64,000 bases of DNA. Origin: Heterodera schachtii (lineage: Eukaryota > Nematoda > Chromadorea > Rhabditida > Heteroderidae). Position numbers and translations under genes: made by a program. Every line of letters starts with the position of its first letter. Position 1 is the stretch's first letter. Below the pieces are notes generated by a model. The model saw only the letters and a list, made by a program, of their open reading frames with translations, did no database searches and was not told the origin of the DNA. Below, piece after piece: positions 35,001 through 50,324 of this stretch. Location of the stretch: assembly GCA_023374025.1 (NCBI GenBank), contig SIJG01000006.1, positions 3,049,691 through 3,113,690 on the forward strand. The letters are read 5' to 3'.

Positions 35001-37008
35001 AAATTTTATTTAAGCAAATACAGTTAGTCACACTATTTCTTTAATGACGATATTAATTCTCAAAGGTTAATATTTAATTCCATCATGATAGGCCATTAAA
35101 TTAATAATTATTATGCAAAATATATTTAATATCAGTAAGACCGTAAAAACCCATTAATAAAAAACCTATTATTCACGATAAAATAATAAAAAAAATTTAA
35201 GTAACAACAGTTGTATTATTGTTTTTTAGAGAACTACTTGATTATTTCAGAAAATAAAACAGTTTTAAATGAACATCGATCATTTCCTTCTCACATTAAA
35301 ATATTTTTAAGTATTATGCATAAATGATTTTTCTATTTTTGTCTGCTTTTTTGAGAAGTTTGGTTAAAGACACCAAAAACAAACAAACTCGTTATTATTA
35401 AAAAAAAACTATATTAATTTTAGCATTTAAATTTATCTAAATCGCAATGAAATATATTTTATTTAAAAAAATTAATTAATTTTGACAAATTATTTCACTT
35501 AACTTTGTGACATAAAATAATTAGTCATGTTGAATAAAAAAATATAAAATAATATAAAATTAAATACTATTAAGAAAGAATAAAATTTAAAAAAAATTGC
35601 TTAAACGAAAATATTACATTCTACGAACATGAAATTGAACCCTTTTATCCAGCAAATGAGAGCAAGTTAGTAATCCAAAAATTCAAAAAAATATGATAAA
35701 ATTTGATTTTAAAAAGTATCTAATCTGTTATTACGCTTGCTTTAGAAATGTAAAACGAATATGTATTTCTGCGATTCGTTGGTTTAGAAGAAAAATCATT
35801 ATAGCTGCTGTTACCATGTAAGTGCGAAATATCATAGATTAATTTTACGAGTTTCTGATAAAAATGGTGTCAAAACTTTTGTCAAAAATTTTAAATAAAT
35901 TAATAGTAAAAGATTTATGAATAAAGAAGACGAATATGCACATTTTTAAGAATTGAAAAATAGCAGTAAAATTTTACCTGTAAAGAATTAATTATATCAC
36001 TGAATAATGGGATGTGAATGTTTATCACTAAAGATACGCAATTAGTTGAACGGATTTAAAGAAAATTTAACCGTCTGACCAAGATTGTGGACTAATAATT
36101 TAATTAATGCTGAAAAATCACCTAATTAATCTTGGTTTCATAAATATTTAATATATTTTCCAAATTACACAATTGTAAAGTTAACTTAGTAAAATTGAAT
36201 GCCCATTGAACAAAAAATAAGAATTGTCCTCCATAATGAATCAATATAATTCATAAAATTGCAATTAAACTAAAGTATTTATATTTAAACTCAGTAAATT
36301 AAATAACATAAATAAACTTAATGCATTATAGTGAATTTATCGCTCAAATCAAATAATTTCGTTTAAAATTTTATTTTCAAAATTTTCCGCAGCAAAAGCA
36401 CTGGCATTTACGGATTCACTTATCTTTCTTTCTGATGAAAGCTCAAATGAAAGCACTAATTAAAACTTTCATATTATTATTAACTTAAAATTTTTCAATG
36501 AAAATATAATTGAATGTTGAAGTTAAAAAAGATAACTAATAAAAAATGAATATTATCAATTCAGTTTATTATTTCGAAAACCGATTAAATTAAAATAAAA
36601 TAAAAATGTAAAAAATTTAGAACCTTAAAACAATAATGTAAAATAAATTTAAAAAATTACAAACCATTTAAATAAATATCCTCACCGATTTGCATACCAA
36701 TACATATAGTCTCTAACCTGTTTAAATTAAATTTATTATTTATTTGTAATCTTAAAGTTAATTTTTATTTAGTGTTCAGGTTAAACACCCCAAAAAAGCC
36801 TGAGAGATTCGCAAGTAAATAATAATATAAAAAAGTGATTATACGAAAAAAGTTTTTTATGTGACATAAAATTTTTGAAATATTTAAAAATTACTGCATT
36901 TCAATAAATTTGTAAATAAAATTGGATTGTTTTTTCTAAATATTTTGTTAAAAAAAGATTGAATTCAAAAGTTTTTTCCGTTCTAAGATTCTTATTTTCT
37001 TAGACTAT
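29046..37008. other. Long AT-rich desert; T-rich to ~34.65 kb, then A-rich
   Basis: No gene is recognised. Small GC-richer spots near 29585-29635, 30285-30350 and 31757-31826 have no identifiable content. Around 34.62-34.68 kb the strand bias flips from T>A to A>T and stays A>T beyond 37 kb. Open frames (for example 32233-32427) are hydrophobic AT-driven strings. Confidence 0.5.
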
Positions 37009-37146
37009 ATGTCGACACAGGCGGAGCTGATCGCCCGAAGGTTTTGCGACAGGATTTGGTCCATTTGTCTCCGGTGTGTCCAAACGGATTTTTCTGTCAG
37101 TTTAGTTGCCATCCATAAGACGTCTCATGTAAGCTGTTTATCTTAA
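37009..37146 (+). other. Isolated coding-like island (45-codon frame), orphan exon candidate
   Basis: A GC-balanced island stands in AT-rich DNA. From ATG 37009 the frame reads MSTQAELIARRFCDRIWSIC and stays open for 45 codons. It also sits between CACAG (37020) and CATGTAAGC, so it could be an internal exon in the same frame. No neighbouring exons or family are recognised. It may be a transposon or gene fragment. Confidence 0.3.
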
Positions 37147-40100
37147 ATCTTGAAAAATTTATATATATTTAAAAGTATTAATCAAAATTGAAAATAAAAT
37201 TTGAAAAGAAATTATTAACTAATTTGTTTAATTATGAATAATGCTAAAAATTAAAAGTCTTCTCGTTTTCCTCTGCCAAGAGTGTTGAAATCAGTAAAAG
37301 CAATTTTTTGTTTTTTAAAAATCTTATATTAAAACTTAATAACCAATTATGAAAAAAATGCCACATTAAATTTGAAAATTTTTTCGATTAATCCTAAGAA
37401 TATTTTAAAAATACATAGATTGAAAATATAAAAAATAATTTTCCTTAAATAGGAGAACAAAATTCTTTACCGGTTCAAAGTATCAAAAAACAAATTTTTT
37501 GTTTATAAATCAATATAGCCTGACCGAATATATCCATAAATTCTTATAATAAAGTTCAAATAAAATAATTCTTTGAAATTATTGACCAAAACATTTGTTT
37601 AGAGAAAAAAAGAAAAGCAAATAAATGAATTTAAAAAAATAATGGTACATAGAAAGAAAAATGATGTAACAAATGCTGCGATAAATTTATGTTATCAATA
37701 ATTTAAAAATGAAAAATATTACATAGATAACAGTTAATAAAAATTATTAATTCAGTGAAATTTATCCGAGTGAGAAGCGAAGATGCCATGATTAATGAAA
37801 TAATATTAATAATGAGCAATAATATGCATTTTTAGAATTATCATAATATTATGTCAAAAGCAATAAAATCATATGTCGTTCCGTTTTATTATAAGTTTTG
37901 CCGACAATATGTTATCGAATTAAATAAAAACGATGTAAAATATTAATGGCAAATGGAAATGTTTCACTTTGCAATTTATAATAAAAAAAAAATATCAAAG
38001 AAACGAAATTTTAATTAAAATACGAATAAATAATTTTTGCATTGCTACTGGAAAAATCTCGGTTTTAAACAGTTTTTTCCCTGAAATTTCATTAAAAAGA
38101 TATGATGTCAATTAAACACTTATAGCCTACTTTGAAAATTTTGTAATACAAAGATGGAATAAATTGATTCAAATCATTCCGTGTTTAGCTAATCTCTCTC
38201 AAGACACGCAGTAATAAGTTTAACGACAAATAGATGCTAATAAGTCGAGAAGTATATTAAACAATTAATTGTTTTTCATGGAGAAACTCAACAAACAAAA
38301 AAAACAAAATTACATAAAATAAATAATAAGTTAAAAAAATAAAAAGAACTAAATAAACAAAAAGTATATAAATGCAACATATTAAGCAATTAATAAATCA
38401 AACAAAATTTATACATCATGAAACAGACTGCAAAGAGAAGTATATCTAAATTACGATAATTTTCTGAAATAAAAAAAACTATTAAAATACTTAAAAAGAG
38501 CACACTACCATGGATTTTTAGACAGAAAAGATGATCAAGAAAGTTAAAGAATAAACATAATTAATTTTAATCTAACGAGATTTCATTTGCTCTAAATTAA
38601 AGTTAAAAGCCAATAGGCATTAATTGTTATGAAGTCAAAATTTTTAAAAATATTGAAAGAATTTAAAAGGAATTGTGTGTTTGCTCAAGATTATGAAATA
38701 CTAAATTCAATCAAATTATGAAAATCACCTAATTAACTTTTATTTCACTATTTTTTCCAATAGTAATTACTCAGTTAAATGTTTTGGTCGTTTTAGTTTC
38801 TCGTGAGCCCTCGAAAAGCAAAATGGTTATTAAATAAATAAGTAACAATATATAATAAAATAAAAATATATTTCAATTTTTTTTCCGAAGAGTTAAACTC
38901 ATCATCATTGCAATAGAAATATAAAAAAAATTAAAACAAGTCTTTAAAAATTCAAGCAGTTAAATTAACTATTAAAAAAATTTACTTGTTGATGTCAATT
39001 CTATAAAAAATTTATATCAAAAACGTTTTAATTTATAACAAAGATAAAAGATTAGAGATTGACTAATTATACTAAAAATTAATTCCTAACGGAAAAGGGC
39101 CTCGCGATTTATTTAAAAATGTTGGAAAATAAAATATTAGTTTAAATAAACTGTAAAATTTTATATAGAATGTAAAGAATTCTACAAATAATTGCCTAGC
39201 CAGAATGGAAGCCAATGCTTGCTATACCTACATGAAATAAAAATTTAAAAATATACTAAAAAATTGATGAAAAAGAAAAATCTACAATAATAATATTTTA
39301 ATCTTAGGATAAACAATAGCTTTGTAAACAGAGGAATAAATACCATTGATTAATATAAAACTTAAAAGACAAATAAAACGTATAAAAACAGTAAAAAATA
39401 AATAGGAATTAAACATATGAAAACGTATTAATTAATACCTAAAGGTAAAAAAGTACTTGCTTATTAAAATTGTTGTAAGTTCAATACTTTTTGAAGTTTG
39501 AAAATTACTTTAATATTTATATTTATTTAACCACAGAAACATTAATACTTTTTTTATTATTATAATTCACAAAAGTTAATTTATTTTACTTTTTTTTCTG
39601 TCGTCTTTTATTTAATTCTTGAGAATTTCTTAAAGAATTTTTAATGAATTTTAATTACTTAGATTTCAAATAAAGAAATAATATTGATCATTGTTAATTA
39701 AAATACATAATATTATTAAGTACTATTAAAAAATATATATTAATAATAATAAGCCTAAATCCAATATTTAGTAATTAATTTTGAAGATAAACTTTGATGT
39801 AAATTTAGTTTGAATAATTAACTTTCTCATAATTTAAATTCGTTTTATTTTAAAATCAATATTATACTTCGCGCCGTTATTCATCGCATAAGTTAAATCA
39901 CTAAGGACCATTATGTAATCAATTTTTATTAGAATTTTAAGTTTCTTTTGTTGTTGTTATTTTTATTTTTATAAATATTTAATTATTTAATCAAAATTAT
40001 GTTATATATTGTATTATTTTTTTGCATTATAATTTATTCTATATGTTTACTTTTTTTATACTTCTGTAAGCAAAATACATAAATGAATGACAAAATTTAA

Positions 40101-43100
40101 ATAAAATTGGTTTATTTTTATTTTTTATTTAGGGGATAAATTAGTTTTCAATTATTATAAAATCGTCGTTGTTTTCTTTAAATGATTTATTAATAATTTC
40201 ATAATTTTAGCAAGCAATCTATATTTGCTTTAAAGTTAACAGATATTGTCTCAATGTCAATTTATATTAATTTTCTTACTAAGAAAAAAATATATATATA
40301 ATTACCGTTTTTTATAGTATATATTAATAAAAATGTAAATCTTTGAATGCTTCTGCATTAATTTTTATGACTTATTTGACTATCTTTTATTTTAATATTG
40401 TTCACCCTATCATCTTAATAATTTTAATTTTGTATTTTATACAATTAACGGGTTCTATTTTATTTATTTAATTCTTTAATAAACTTTTTCTTTTATTATA
40501 CGATTTCCCATTGTTTTCATTAATTATTAATACAAATTAGTTTATTTTCAAAAAATTATCTAATTAATTCCTTGCCCATGCCTTTATTTCTATAAATCAG
40601 TCCATGTACATGTTGAATAAACCAGCTTTTGTTTAGTTTATTGTCTAACATATTAATTAATGAATGCGCGCTTTTATTGAATTTTATCACGAAAACTCAT
40701 TTTGATGCTTATCTTTTTCATGGCCATTATAGCTTTTATATAATTATAAAAAGCCATTGGAAAAGAATGTCATTTCATTGTTATTACAATTTATGTTAAT
40801 TTAAACGAAGGACTTTTTCATGGAATCCATCCATGTACTTGAAACATTTTATATAACTATAAAAAATTTATAGAAAAAACTAAGAAAAATATAAGTGTGA
40901 ATATAGAAAATATAGCAATAAATTAAATAATCTTTTAAATAAATCAATTTTTATTGGTAATTATTAAAAATGCCTGACAATAGAAATAAAACTATAGCTA
41001 ACAGAATTTTATGAACCCCTTGTATAAATGAAAACATAAGTTTTAATATATTTCTTTGTTTTAAAATGCAATCTAAATATATCCTTGTTAAATAAATAAT
41101 TATCTCTATATTTTCATCCATAAATATATTATAATAATTGGTAGATTTATTTTTTAAACAAAATATTATGTCGAAAAAATTAACAAATAACATAATTAAA
41201 AAAAGATAACATATTAAAATTTAAAAAAATTTTATTTACAGTAACAATAATTTAAATGATGGATAAGAATATTTTTAAATTTTTTCTTATAAATTATTAC
41301 AAAACACATAGTATGTCTTTTGATTTTTAATAATTATTTTTCACTAATTAATGTTACTTTTATTTTGTCATTTGATTTGATTTATTATTCTTGATTACTA
41401 TTATATAGTCCAATGCCTCTGTAACCACCTTGTCGTTCATTCATGACTTTAGTGACTTAAATATTTTCTTTTCACACATTTTAAGATTAAAAATTTATTT
41501 GATTTATTTTTGTAAATTATTTACTAATTTTTTGTAATCCATTATTTGTTTATGAGCTTTTTTTATTCAAATAATTATGAATAATCTCAGGTCATTATGT
41601 TTGACCTTTATATTAAAATTTTAGCACACATATATTCTATTCGGTATTTCCATTTTAATTTATTGTCTCGTTTTCAATTGAAGATTTGATAATTTATAAT
41701 TTGTTTGTTTATTTAACCTTTATATTATTCGTAGAATATTTCAATTAGATTTTTTCCTTTATGAATTTTATGTTATTTCATAAACTTTAAATTTTTATCT
41801 TATTCCTTTCAATTATAATATAGAATTAAATTTTATTTATATGTTGATTATTAATTTATCTATAATCATGGTAAAAATGTCGAGTGGATAATATTGAGTT
41901 GTATCTCGTACTCGCTGCCTAAGTAATTTTATTTATTACTTCGTTATTAGTTCATTATTTTAATTTTGTTATTTTCTTGTAAATGTGAATTAAATTTTGA
42001 TTTAAATTATAATTTTTTCAAGTTTTTTGTAGGCGATTGTATTTAATTTTATTATGTAACTTTTTTTTCCAATTTTATATAATATATTAAACTATCACAG
42101 ACATGAACGATATATTTTTCAATCATAACGTGCAGTTAATTATTTCTATGATTATTTAAATTATTTTAGTTTACAAGCAAAATATATGTTTTAACTTTTA
42201 ATTATTTATAATATTAATGAAATCATCGAAAGCTTTATTAGCTTTAGTGAATTTATTTCTAATTTTTTTTACATTGTTTATTATTTTATTAATGTTATTA
42301 TATTATTTAATTTATTAAAATAAAAATATTGATCACTCCAGTTTCAGAACGCCCTTCCTTCTGCCAAATTCCGATATCTCTAAAAATCATCAAAAATTAC
42401 TAAAATTTTCATCTTTATTATTGATACAACTCTATTTTTATTTATTATGATCTCCATAGACTTCGAAGGTACAATCAATCTGCAAATCATAATTAAAAAA
42501 ATTGAGCTATTTTTACTAAAAATTTTTATGGATAAAATGATTTGTCTTTAAATTGTATATTATGGTTTTCACTAAATTCACGAATATATAATCCTAAAGT
42601 TTTATCACCTGCCATATTTATATTTTTAAGACGAAAGGAAAAACATAAATGAAAGCGTAGCGAGATTTTTTTGACAAGCCAAATATTGACATTAATAATT
42701 ATATTTTGAATTAAAAAGCGACATTGAAAATATTTATTTAAGCAATTTAAAAAGATAATAATTTTTGCAAAAACTCATTTTAATTATTATTACAGTTTGT
42801 GTCTTGGATAATTCAGTTGCTTTACATTGAAGTAAAATATTATTATGAAAACATTATTAAATAAATTATTGGTGAATGTGAAAGACAGATGGAAGTTTTT
42901 GTTAAATAAAACAAATTCTTATTTGAAATATGTTAATATGATTTTAATATAAATATTTGAATTGTTAAAATAAGCCTGTATTTAGCAATAAAACTTATAT
43001 AAATCAATCAAATACAAGTAGAATATGCTACCTACAAAATATGAAAAAATAAAAGTTTCAACAAACAAATAGAATTTATAATTTAATAGCGAATAAAAAA

Positions 43101-46100
43101 TGTTAAATTGTAAAACTAGAAGTGAAGATATAAAAATAAATTAAATATGGAAATATCTAAAATATTTTCAATTTTTTTTTAGAAGAAAAGTAATTTTTAA
43201 GAATTGGAAAGTGGAACGATTTATGCTAAGCATGATTATTAATTTGCAAAAATTTAAAAAAAACAAAAATTTAAAAATTTTTGGTTTTTTATTAAAAAGA
43301 TCAATAAAATAAATACTAATATTTATATTTTAAATACAACATGGGGATGAACTTTTTAAAATAAAATTCATTTGCCTAATTGGATAAGATTAAGAAAATG
43401 GAACAAATCAAAGATAATTTATGAATACAAAAATATTTATATTAAATCATTTATTTGCATATTTTGGGGTTTTTCTCATATTACATTTATATATATATAT
43501 ATTGGACCATTTTTAAATTTTTTCGTACATTATTTTGCAATTTTGAAAATTCTTATGCGAATTATTAAATGACCAAAAATTACAAATTTCATATATTTAT
43601 ACATAATTTCATTTAAAAAAATATATATTATGAATATCAGAATCTATAGTAATTTCTTTTTAAAAATTAAAAAAAATAATATAAAAGATTGATTATCTAA
43701 AAGAATATAATAATAGATTTTGTTAATTAATTAAAAATCAATATTCAAAAATAATTTTGCATTAATGACAGCAAACATATTATAAACATAAAATAAAAAG
43801 CTATTAATTAAAAAAGATAAATGTTTAAAAATCCGCTAAATCGTAATAAAATTTAAAAGATATAATTTTCCCATTAGATTATTTTTGAAAAAGTTTTAAG
43901 TGTCAAAACCTTTATAATCTTTTCACATGCAAAGAAATCGTTCAAACTCATTCTCATTCCCTTTGTCAGTGACTTATTTTTAAATACTTTGTTCAGTGAT
44001 TAATTGGTTTCTATTAATGGATTTTATTAGTTTATTTCTTTATAATAATTTAAAAAATTTACAATTATTTAAAATGTAATTGGGTGTACAATTATAATGT
44101 TTGTTTAAAAATTAATTTAGAACTTGTTAAGTTTTTTTAAAATTATACATTTTTTTATTTTTTATTCCATGTAGTGTGTATTTTAAGATTTTTATTAATA
44201 TCATTATTTCCTGTGTCTGTAGAGTCTTTAATTCCACACATTTTTCTCCATTAAATTTAAAAGTCTTACATTTAGAATTTTTAAATTCTTATTTAATTTA
44301 ATAATACCAATTTTCTAATTAAACCTATATTTTACTTTTAGACTAAATTTTTTAACTTCTTTTTATCCTGGAGATATTCTTAAGTAAAAATTAATTTTAT
44401 GAGCATAAGTCAATTGAAGACTTTAAATTAATTTATTTTTTATTCTAAAATAGCAGTTATTTGCTTAAAACAGAAGTTCAAAATTTTTTTTAATCAATTG
44501 TAATAAACCGTTTAAAATTATAATAACTTAGTTATAAATTTATATTTTATATATATAAAATTAAAAAAAAATACTTTCAGAATCAACCATTAACAAGTCA
44601 TAAAGTTCCTATCATCCATAATACTAGTTCTGATTTACGGTTTGGTTAATTAAATTAACCTTGGCTTTTCCCTTCACAAAATTATAATAATCCAATAATT
44701 CTATAATAATTTATTAAATTGAACTTTATTATGCATTATTAATCGACATTTATAGAATAACTTATTGTTATATTAAAAACATGTAATTAATTAAGAAATA
44801 AAATAAAAAACCAAAAATTCCATATTTAAAAAATTTTCTTAACCTAATGATAAATTAAAAAGAAAGTCTTTTGCATTATATAAGAATAAATAAAAATGAA
44901 AAGACAATAATTATGGAAAGTAAAAATACTAACATAACAATTATTTTAAAAATTTAAACAAAATTTTATAGATAAATGAACATGCTATTTAACATGAATT
45001 ATCACAAATACCAAAAGAAAAAACGAATATTAATTAATAGATTATATTAACTTTTCAAATAATTCAATTTTATTATTAGAAAATTTTATAAATGTTAAGT
45101 ATGTTTGAAATCCTGAGAGAAAAAATCAGTCCCAAGGACATTAGGAAAATATAAAATAATTTATTCTACATTAATTTTTAGAAATTTGAATCATAAATTT
45201 AAACATATATTTAATTTTATTAGCTGCGCAAAAATCCATCTAAAAATATTTTTTATTTATGAATATAAAAAGATTATAAATAAAATTCAAAATAAAATAC
45301 TTAAATATCATTTAATTTTTATCAATCCCAGAAAAATGAAATTTATTTTTGATTTCTGTTAACATTTTGAATTCAGTATATCTTTTTATTTATTTTACAA
45401 TCGAAACTTTCGTATAATAGAAAAACTTATTTTTTTCACAGTTTTTTTGTTCATTTTTTCGCAAATATTTTAAGTTTTTTTTGCAGTAGTAATTTTCGCT
45501 TTCATCATTGGATTCGAATTGTTAATTTCAACATGTTATTAAAGTTATAGTTATTAAATTAAAAAAATATATTATTTTTATAATTGATTTAAATAATTAT
45601 TTTTTTATGTAAACTCCATCGTATATTTAACAATTTACTATACATTTATTATTCAGTTTAATAATTTTCATTCTTTAAATTTGTAGCTTTTGAATTTTTA
45701 ATTGTTTATACTAAATTTATTAAAACAATATTGGTGTAATTTTTTTAAAATATGAAATTTTACGCGAGTAAAATTCTTTACAAAATCACGTCGATTGCAG
45801 TAAAAAAATTTCATTTTTGGCTCGATTTTTAAATTTGGTTTAATTTTCTTTGCTTTTCTAATCTTAAATATGCAAATCAAAGCTAATGAATATTTTTTAA
45901 TGATTGATAATATTAAGATAAAATAAAAGGCTTAAATTATTTTTTTAAAGAATTAATTTTAATTCATGTTCTTATTCATGAGAAAAAATTTTATTTCTTA
46001 CAATTTAAATTTCAAAATTAAATTTAAATCTTAGACTATAAATTACATTAAATTTAAACAAAGTAAATTAGGTTTTTGTTATTTTTTCTCGAAATAACCT

Positions 46101-47142
46101 TGCGCAGAAGTGCTTATCAAATACAATTAAGTCAAAAGAATTTTTATTAAAAAGTCAAAAATTTTCTTATAGTAATTATTGAATGAAAATTCAAAAAATT
46201 ATATGTAAAATTGTTTTAAATAATTTAATTCTTTTAAAATTGTAGAATTCAATAATTTTCAAAAGAGGGTTTTTATAATATATACTTTATTTTATCTTAA
46301 GTGAATTTGAATTGATCTAACAAATAAGAACACATAAGATATCCACAAGAACATAATGCCATGCCATAACTTTGAATCATATGCGTAACATCGGTGAATG
46401 AATAAATATTTGATAAATTATTCCTGATGCCGTTTTTATTACTTGTAAATCCAAAAAATTAAATAGTATTATAAAAGCAATTTTTACAGCCAGAATTTTA
46501 AATCGCATTAGGAATTGAATTGGTTCCCGAATAAAATTTATAACTAAAATATTAAAATGCATCAAAGCATAGCCAAAATCGCAAGTGAAGGCGTCGAAAA
46601 ACTGAACATAGAAAAAGTTATCAAATCTCAAATGATATTTATTAGCATATCAATATTTGTAGATATAACATATTCGTTAATTCTTTAAAAATAATTATAA
46701 ATTTATCGTAAAGAGAACTTTATTAATGCTAAGGCGTAAAAACCATCATTATAAAAAACATACAAATGTAAAATATAATAACAAGACCAACAATTAGACA
46801 ACTTGGTTACAATTTGGGAGTACCTATGGGAAAATAGACTAACCGAACTTATCACAAAACGAGGCTATTATTCAAATACTTACATTTATTTCAACAAACT
46901 TTAATAGGTTTACGAAACATTAAATAAAAAACTGATAATTTAATATTTACCAACTATTTATAAATATTTAATGAAAATATTTAATTATACGTTTATTAAA
47001 AAGTTTATTAATGTTGTTTTTTTCCTATATAATTCACTTTATTCATTTTTTATGACGATGAATTCTTTTCCTTTGCGATTCTTTACATTTCCAGTTTCAA
47101 TTGAGTGTTTTTCTGGGTCAATTAGCAGCTCTTTTTTTCGTG
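37147..47142. other. Long AT-rich desert with alternating A-rich and T-rich blocks
   Basis: By eye, the blocks are A-rich to ~39.45 kb, T-rich to ~42.45, A-rich to ~43.9, T-rich to ~44.55, A-rich to ~45.3, T-rich to ~45.95, then A-rich to ~46.95. No genes are recognised. A word shared with 57.04 kb (AAGTGTCAAAACCT at ~43900) hints at diverged repeat copies. Confidence 0.45.
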
Positions 47143-47808
47143 GTGCGACTTTTGGGGATTTTCAACTTGGGGACCCGACATTTGGGGACCCGACACTTAG
47201 GGAACCCGACATTTGGAGACCCGAAATTTGTGGGTCAAACGTCTTTTGGGGATCCGACATTGGGGGAACTCGACACTTGGGGATTTTCTTAAAACAAAAA
47301 AAAATATTTAAAAATTTACCCCAAATTAGACAAAATTACGACTGCTTTAGCCAGAGTTAATTACATTGCAAGAAAAAACAAAATAATATTTTCTAAATAA
47401 CTCTGACTCTGTTTCCGGACTCTAAGAAAAGAAAAGATGACTTCGGCATTTTGTTGCTGTACGCAATTAGACAGTAAAGTCGCCTTTAACTTCTTGAATG
47501 CCCTTGATGAATTTCTGTTCCCGTTGGCCCTTGGGAAGGGCGTTTTAAATAAAAATTGGAAAGGGTGTACTGTACATACTAAAGTGTATTGTGATTTGTT
47601 CTATTGTGTTGTGGTTAGTATGGGCTCAAAATTCTGCTACCTCCTCGCGGTGAGTGCGGAAACAGAGTTATTTAGAAAATATTATTTTATTTTTGTTGCA
47701 ATGGAATTAACTCTGGCTTAAGCAGTCGTAATTTTATCGATAATTTTTTAAATTTTTTTTTGTTTTAATAAAATCCCCAAATGTCGGGTCCCCAAATGTC
47801 GGGATTGC
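47143..47808. mobile_element. Foldback element with minisatellite ends
   Basis: Outer ends: several GGGGACCCGACATTT units on the left (47150-47285) and two inverted units on the right (47772-47806). Inside these, arms at ~47330-47423 and ~47654-47741 are reverse complements (shared TAATATTTTCTAAATAACTC and TTACGACTGCTT). A ~230-bp central loop of more balanced composition holds an open frame (47437-47721, starting MTSAFCCCTQLDSKVAF) with no known domain. The frame runs into the right arm, so it is weak as a gene. No target-site duplication was found. Confidence 0.7.
47150..47285. repeat. 15-bp minisatellite (GACATTTGGGGACCC)
   Basis: About seven imperfect units with GACATTTG and GACACTTG variants form the left end of the foldback element. 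Period and core match the array at 2558-2784 read on the other strand. Confidence 0.8.
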
Positions 47809-50324
47809 GTGATAATACGAATAATAATAATTATTCTTTTTATTGAAATAATAATTAATTAGTTTTGTATGATTTGTAAGCATTAATGCATTGAAAATAT
47901 ATATAAAATATTTATTTCCAATTTAATAATTTTTATATGGAATGCAATCGTCTATTTTAGAATTAAAATATCAATGAATCATAATAATATTTTAGATTTT
48001 TATTTCAAAAAAGCAACTATCATTATTGTAACGTATATCAAGGTATTACAATGTTTTTCATAAAAAATTATTAAAATTATTTACAATAATAGAAAAAAAA
48101 CTTAAATTATTATAACTAAATTGATTCGAAAATTTTTTACAATATAATGAAATCAAAATAAGTAAACATAAAAATTGAACTAATGAAAAAAGAAAATTAT
48201 TAATAATTTCTATAAAAGCCTTTATAAACGACCTTTCGTCACGCCAATAGTTATTATTTTCAGAAAAGATAAAAGTATTATATTTTCTAAAAATTGAGTT
48301 TTATTTCTTATATGTATTTTTTAAATAATGAATATATAACTAAAAATAAAACACTACGGTAAAAATAATAAAGGATGTAAGATTATATGAAAGAATAATT
48401 GTCAGAAGAGAACCAATAAATTATTTAATACTATGGACAGAATAATGCTACTGAATCAACCTTTAAAAAATATGCGATGAATTTATAATAACAAAAGATG
48501 TAATAAATACTCAAATATTTGAAAGTACAATGAAGGTGTGCAAATGATTTTTCAGCGCAAGAGGAGTTCAAATAGCTGATTATTTTTTTAAGAGAATGAT
48601 AACAGTTTTCAAGAATATCAAAATTAAAAGTATTATCGATATTATATTCCATAAATAATTTCAGAAATAATAATAAATGTATTTCTTAAATTTTTTTAAA
48701 TGAAGTTTTTACAAAAAGTAACTTGTAAAAGAAATGATGATAATTATAAGATAAAATATATTTTCAATTATATAAAAAAATAAAATAATATTCGTATACA
48801 TTTCAAAACAAAAAATAATAATCATATGACGACTACGAGGGTAATTACAAAAAAATTTAAAGGAATTCGCTATAATAAATATGAAAACCCATAATATTAG
48901 TATCACTTAAACGTCCATAAAGAGTTTGAAGCACATAATCATTTAATATGATTTAAAAAGTCAATGATTTAAATAGAATTTTCATGTTTTTTTTTCACGT
49001 TTGATTAAATTAGAATTTAGAAATTTTCAAAATTTAATTTTTAATAAATAGTTTTAGTGATCAAGAGAATTGAAATGCTTATTAAAAGAATTGAAAAAAT
49101 ATTAATATGATAATTTCGAATAAAATTAAATATGTTTTTATTGGCTTTTTCTTCTTGACCAAAAATAACTTAAAAAACTCACTAATCTCTTTAAACCGAG
49201 GGAATGTCGCAACAACGGGAAGATAACAAGAAAATACAAATAAATGGAAAAAACTAGTAATAAATTATTTAAATGATTTTTAAGAAAATTATAAAATAAA
49301 TTGAAATTTTTTCCTAAAAATTAATGAATTGAACAACCAAAATATAAAGCAATCTGACAATAAGGAGGGCAAAATTATCAAATTTAACTAGAAAATGGAA
49401 AATATAAAAAAGAAAAAAAACCCATATTTAACTAATTTTTTGTTAATATTGCAAATATCAAATCTAAATCATTCCCAAGAATCCGGGGATTTAGGTATAC
49501 AAACGCAGCATTCCCACGTATTAAAATGAAAATGTCCACAAAAAATATTTCATCTTATCATTTAATACCAATTTTTAAATTAATTTATGCCTTCGCAATT
49601 GTCCTTTTTTTCTAAGATTTGAAAATATAAACAAATAAACAAAATTAAAGATTAGAGACAAATGAATAAATTATGTAATATTAAGTAAGCTCATCAGAAG
49701 ACAATATAATTGAATAAAGTTTAAAGTCTTTAATAAAATTTTCATAAAAAGCAAAATATTTTGAAACTCATAGTCCAATTGAAAATATTCATAAAGATAT
49801 ACAAGATTATAAAAAATATCAAATTTAAAGCTCTTTTTTTCATAACAAGAATCATAATCTATAAATAATCTATAAATGAATATAAATATATTTATATGAA
49901 ATTAATTAAACTGAATTTATATCACAAATGCAAGAATGAAAAAAGCAAATAAATATATTTAATTGTATTTTTAAATCTAAAAATGGAACTATCAATTAAT
50001 ATAACTGAATTCCGATCTGACGGATAATAAAAACCTAATTTTTTTCTTCCAGAAAATGCTAAAAACAAAATATTGAAGATTATAATAAAATGTATGTCAA
50101 CTACGACCTATGAAAACAAAATGTCTGTGTTGTAAACGATTTAGTTGCTTTAAAAAAAATAATTAATCCCATTAGGACATTATTTTTTCATAAAGATAAA
50201 AATAAATATAATATTCAAAAGTATATATATTCTTAAAAAAGTAGGTATATTATATTTTTTCAACTACACTACCAAATCAATAAAGTGGTGTGATAACTCT
50301 CGCCTTTTTTGGTTATCAAATTCA
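47809..50324. other. AT-rich, mostly A-biased desert
   Basis: No gene is recognised. Minus-strand open frames at 48431-48652 and 48709-48906 have no domain. Confidence 0.5.

Noticed and set aside
47437..47721. A 94-codon frame in the foldback element loop
   Set aside because: It runs into the inverted-repeat arm and shows no domain, so it is noted only as part of the element.
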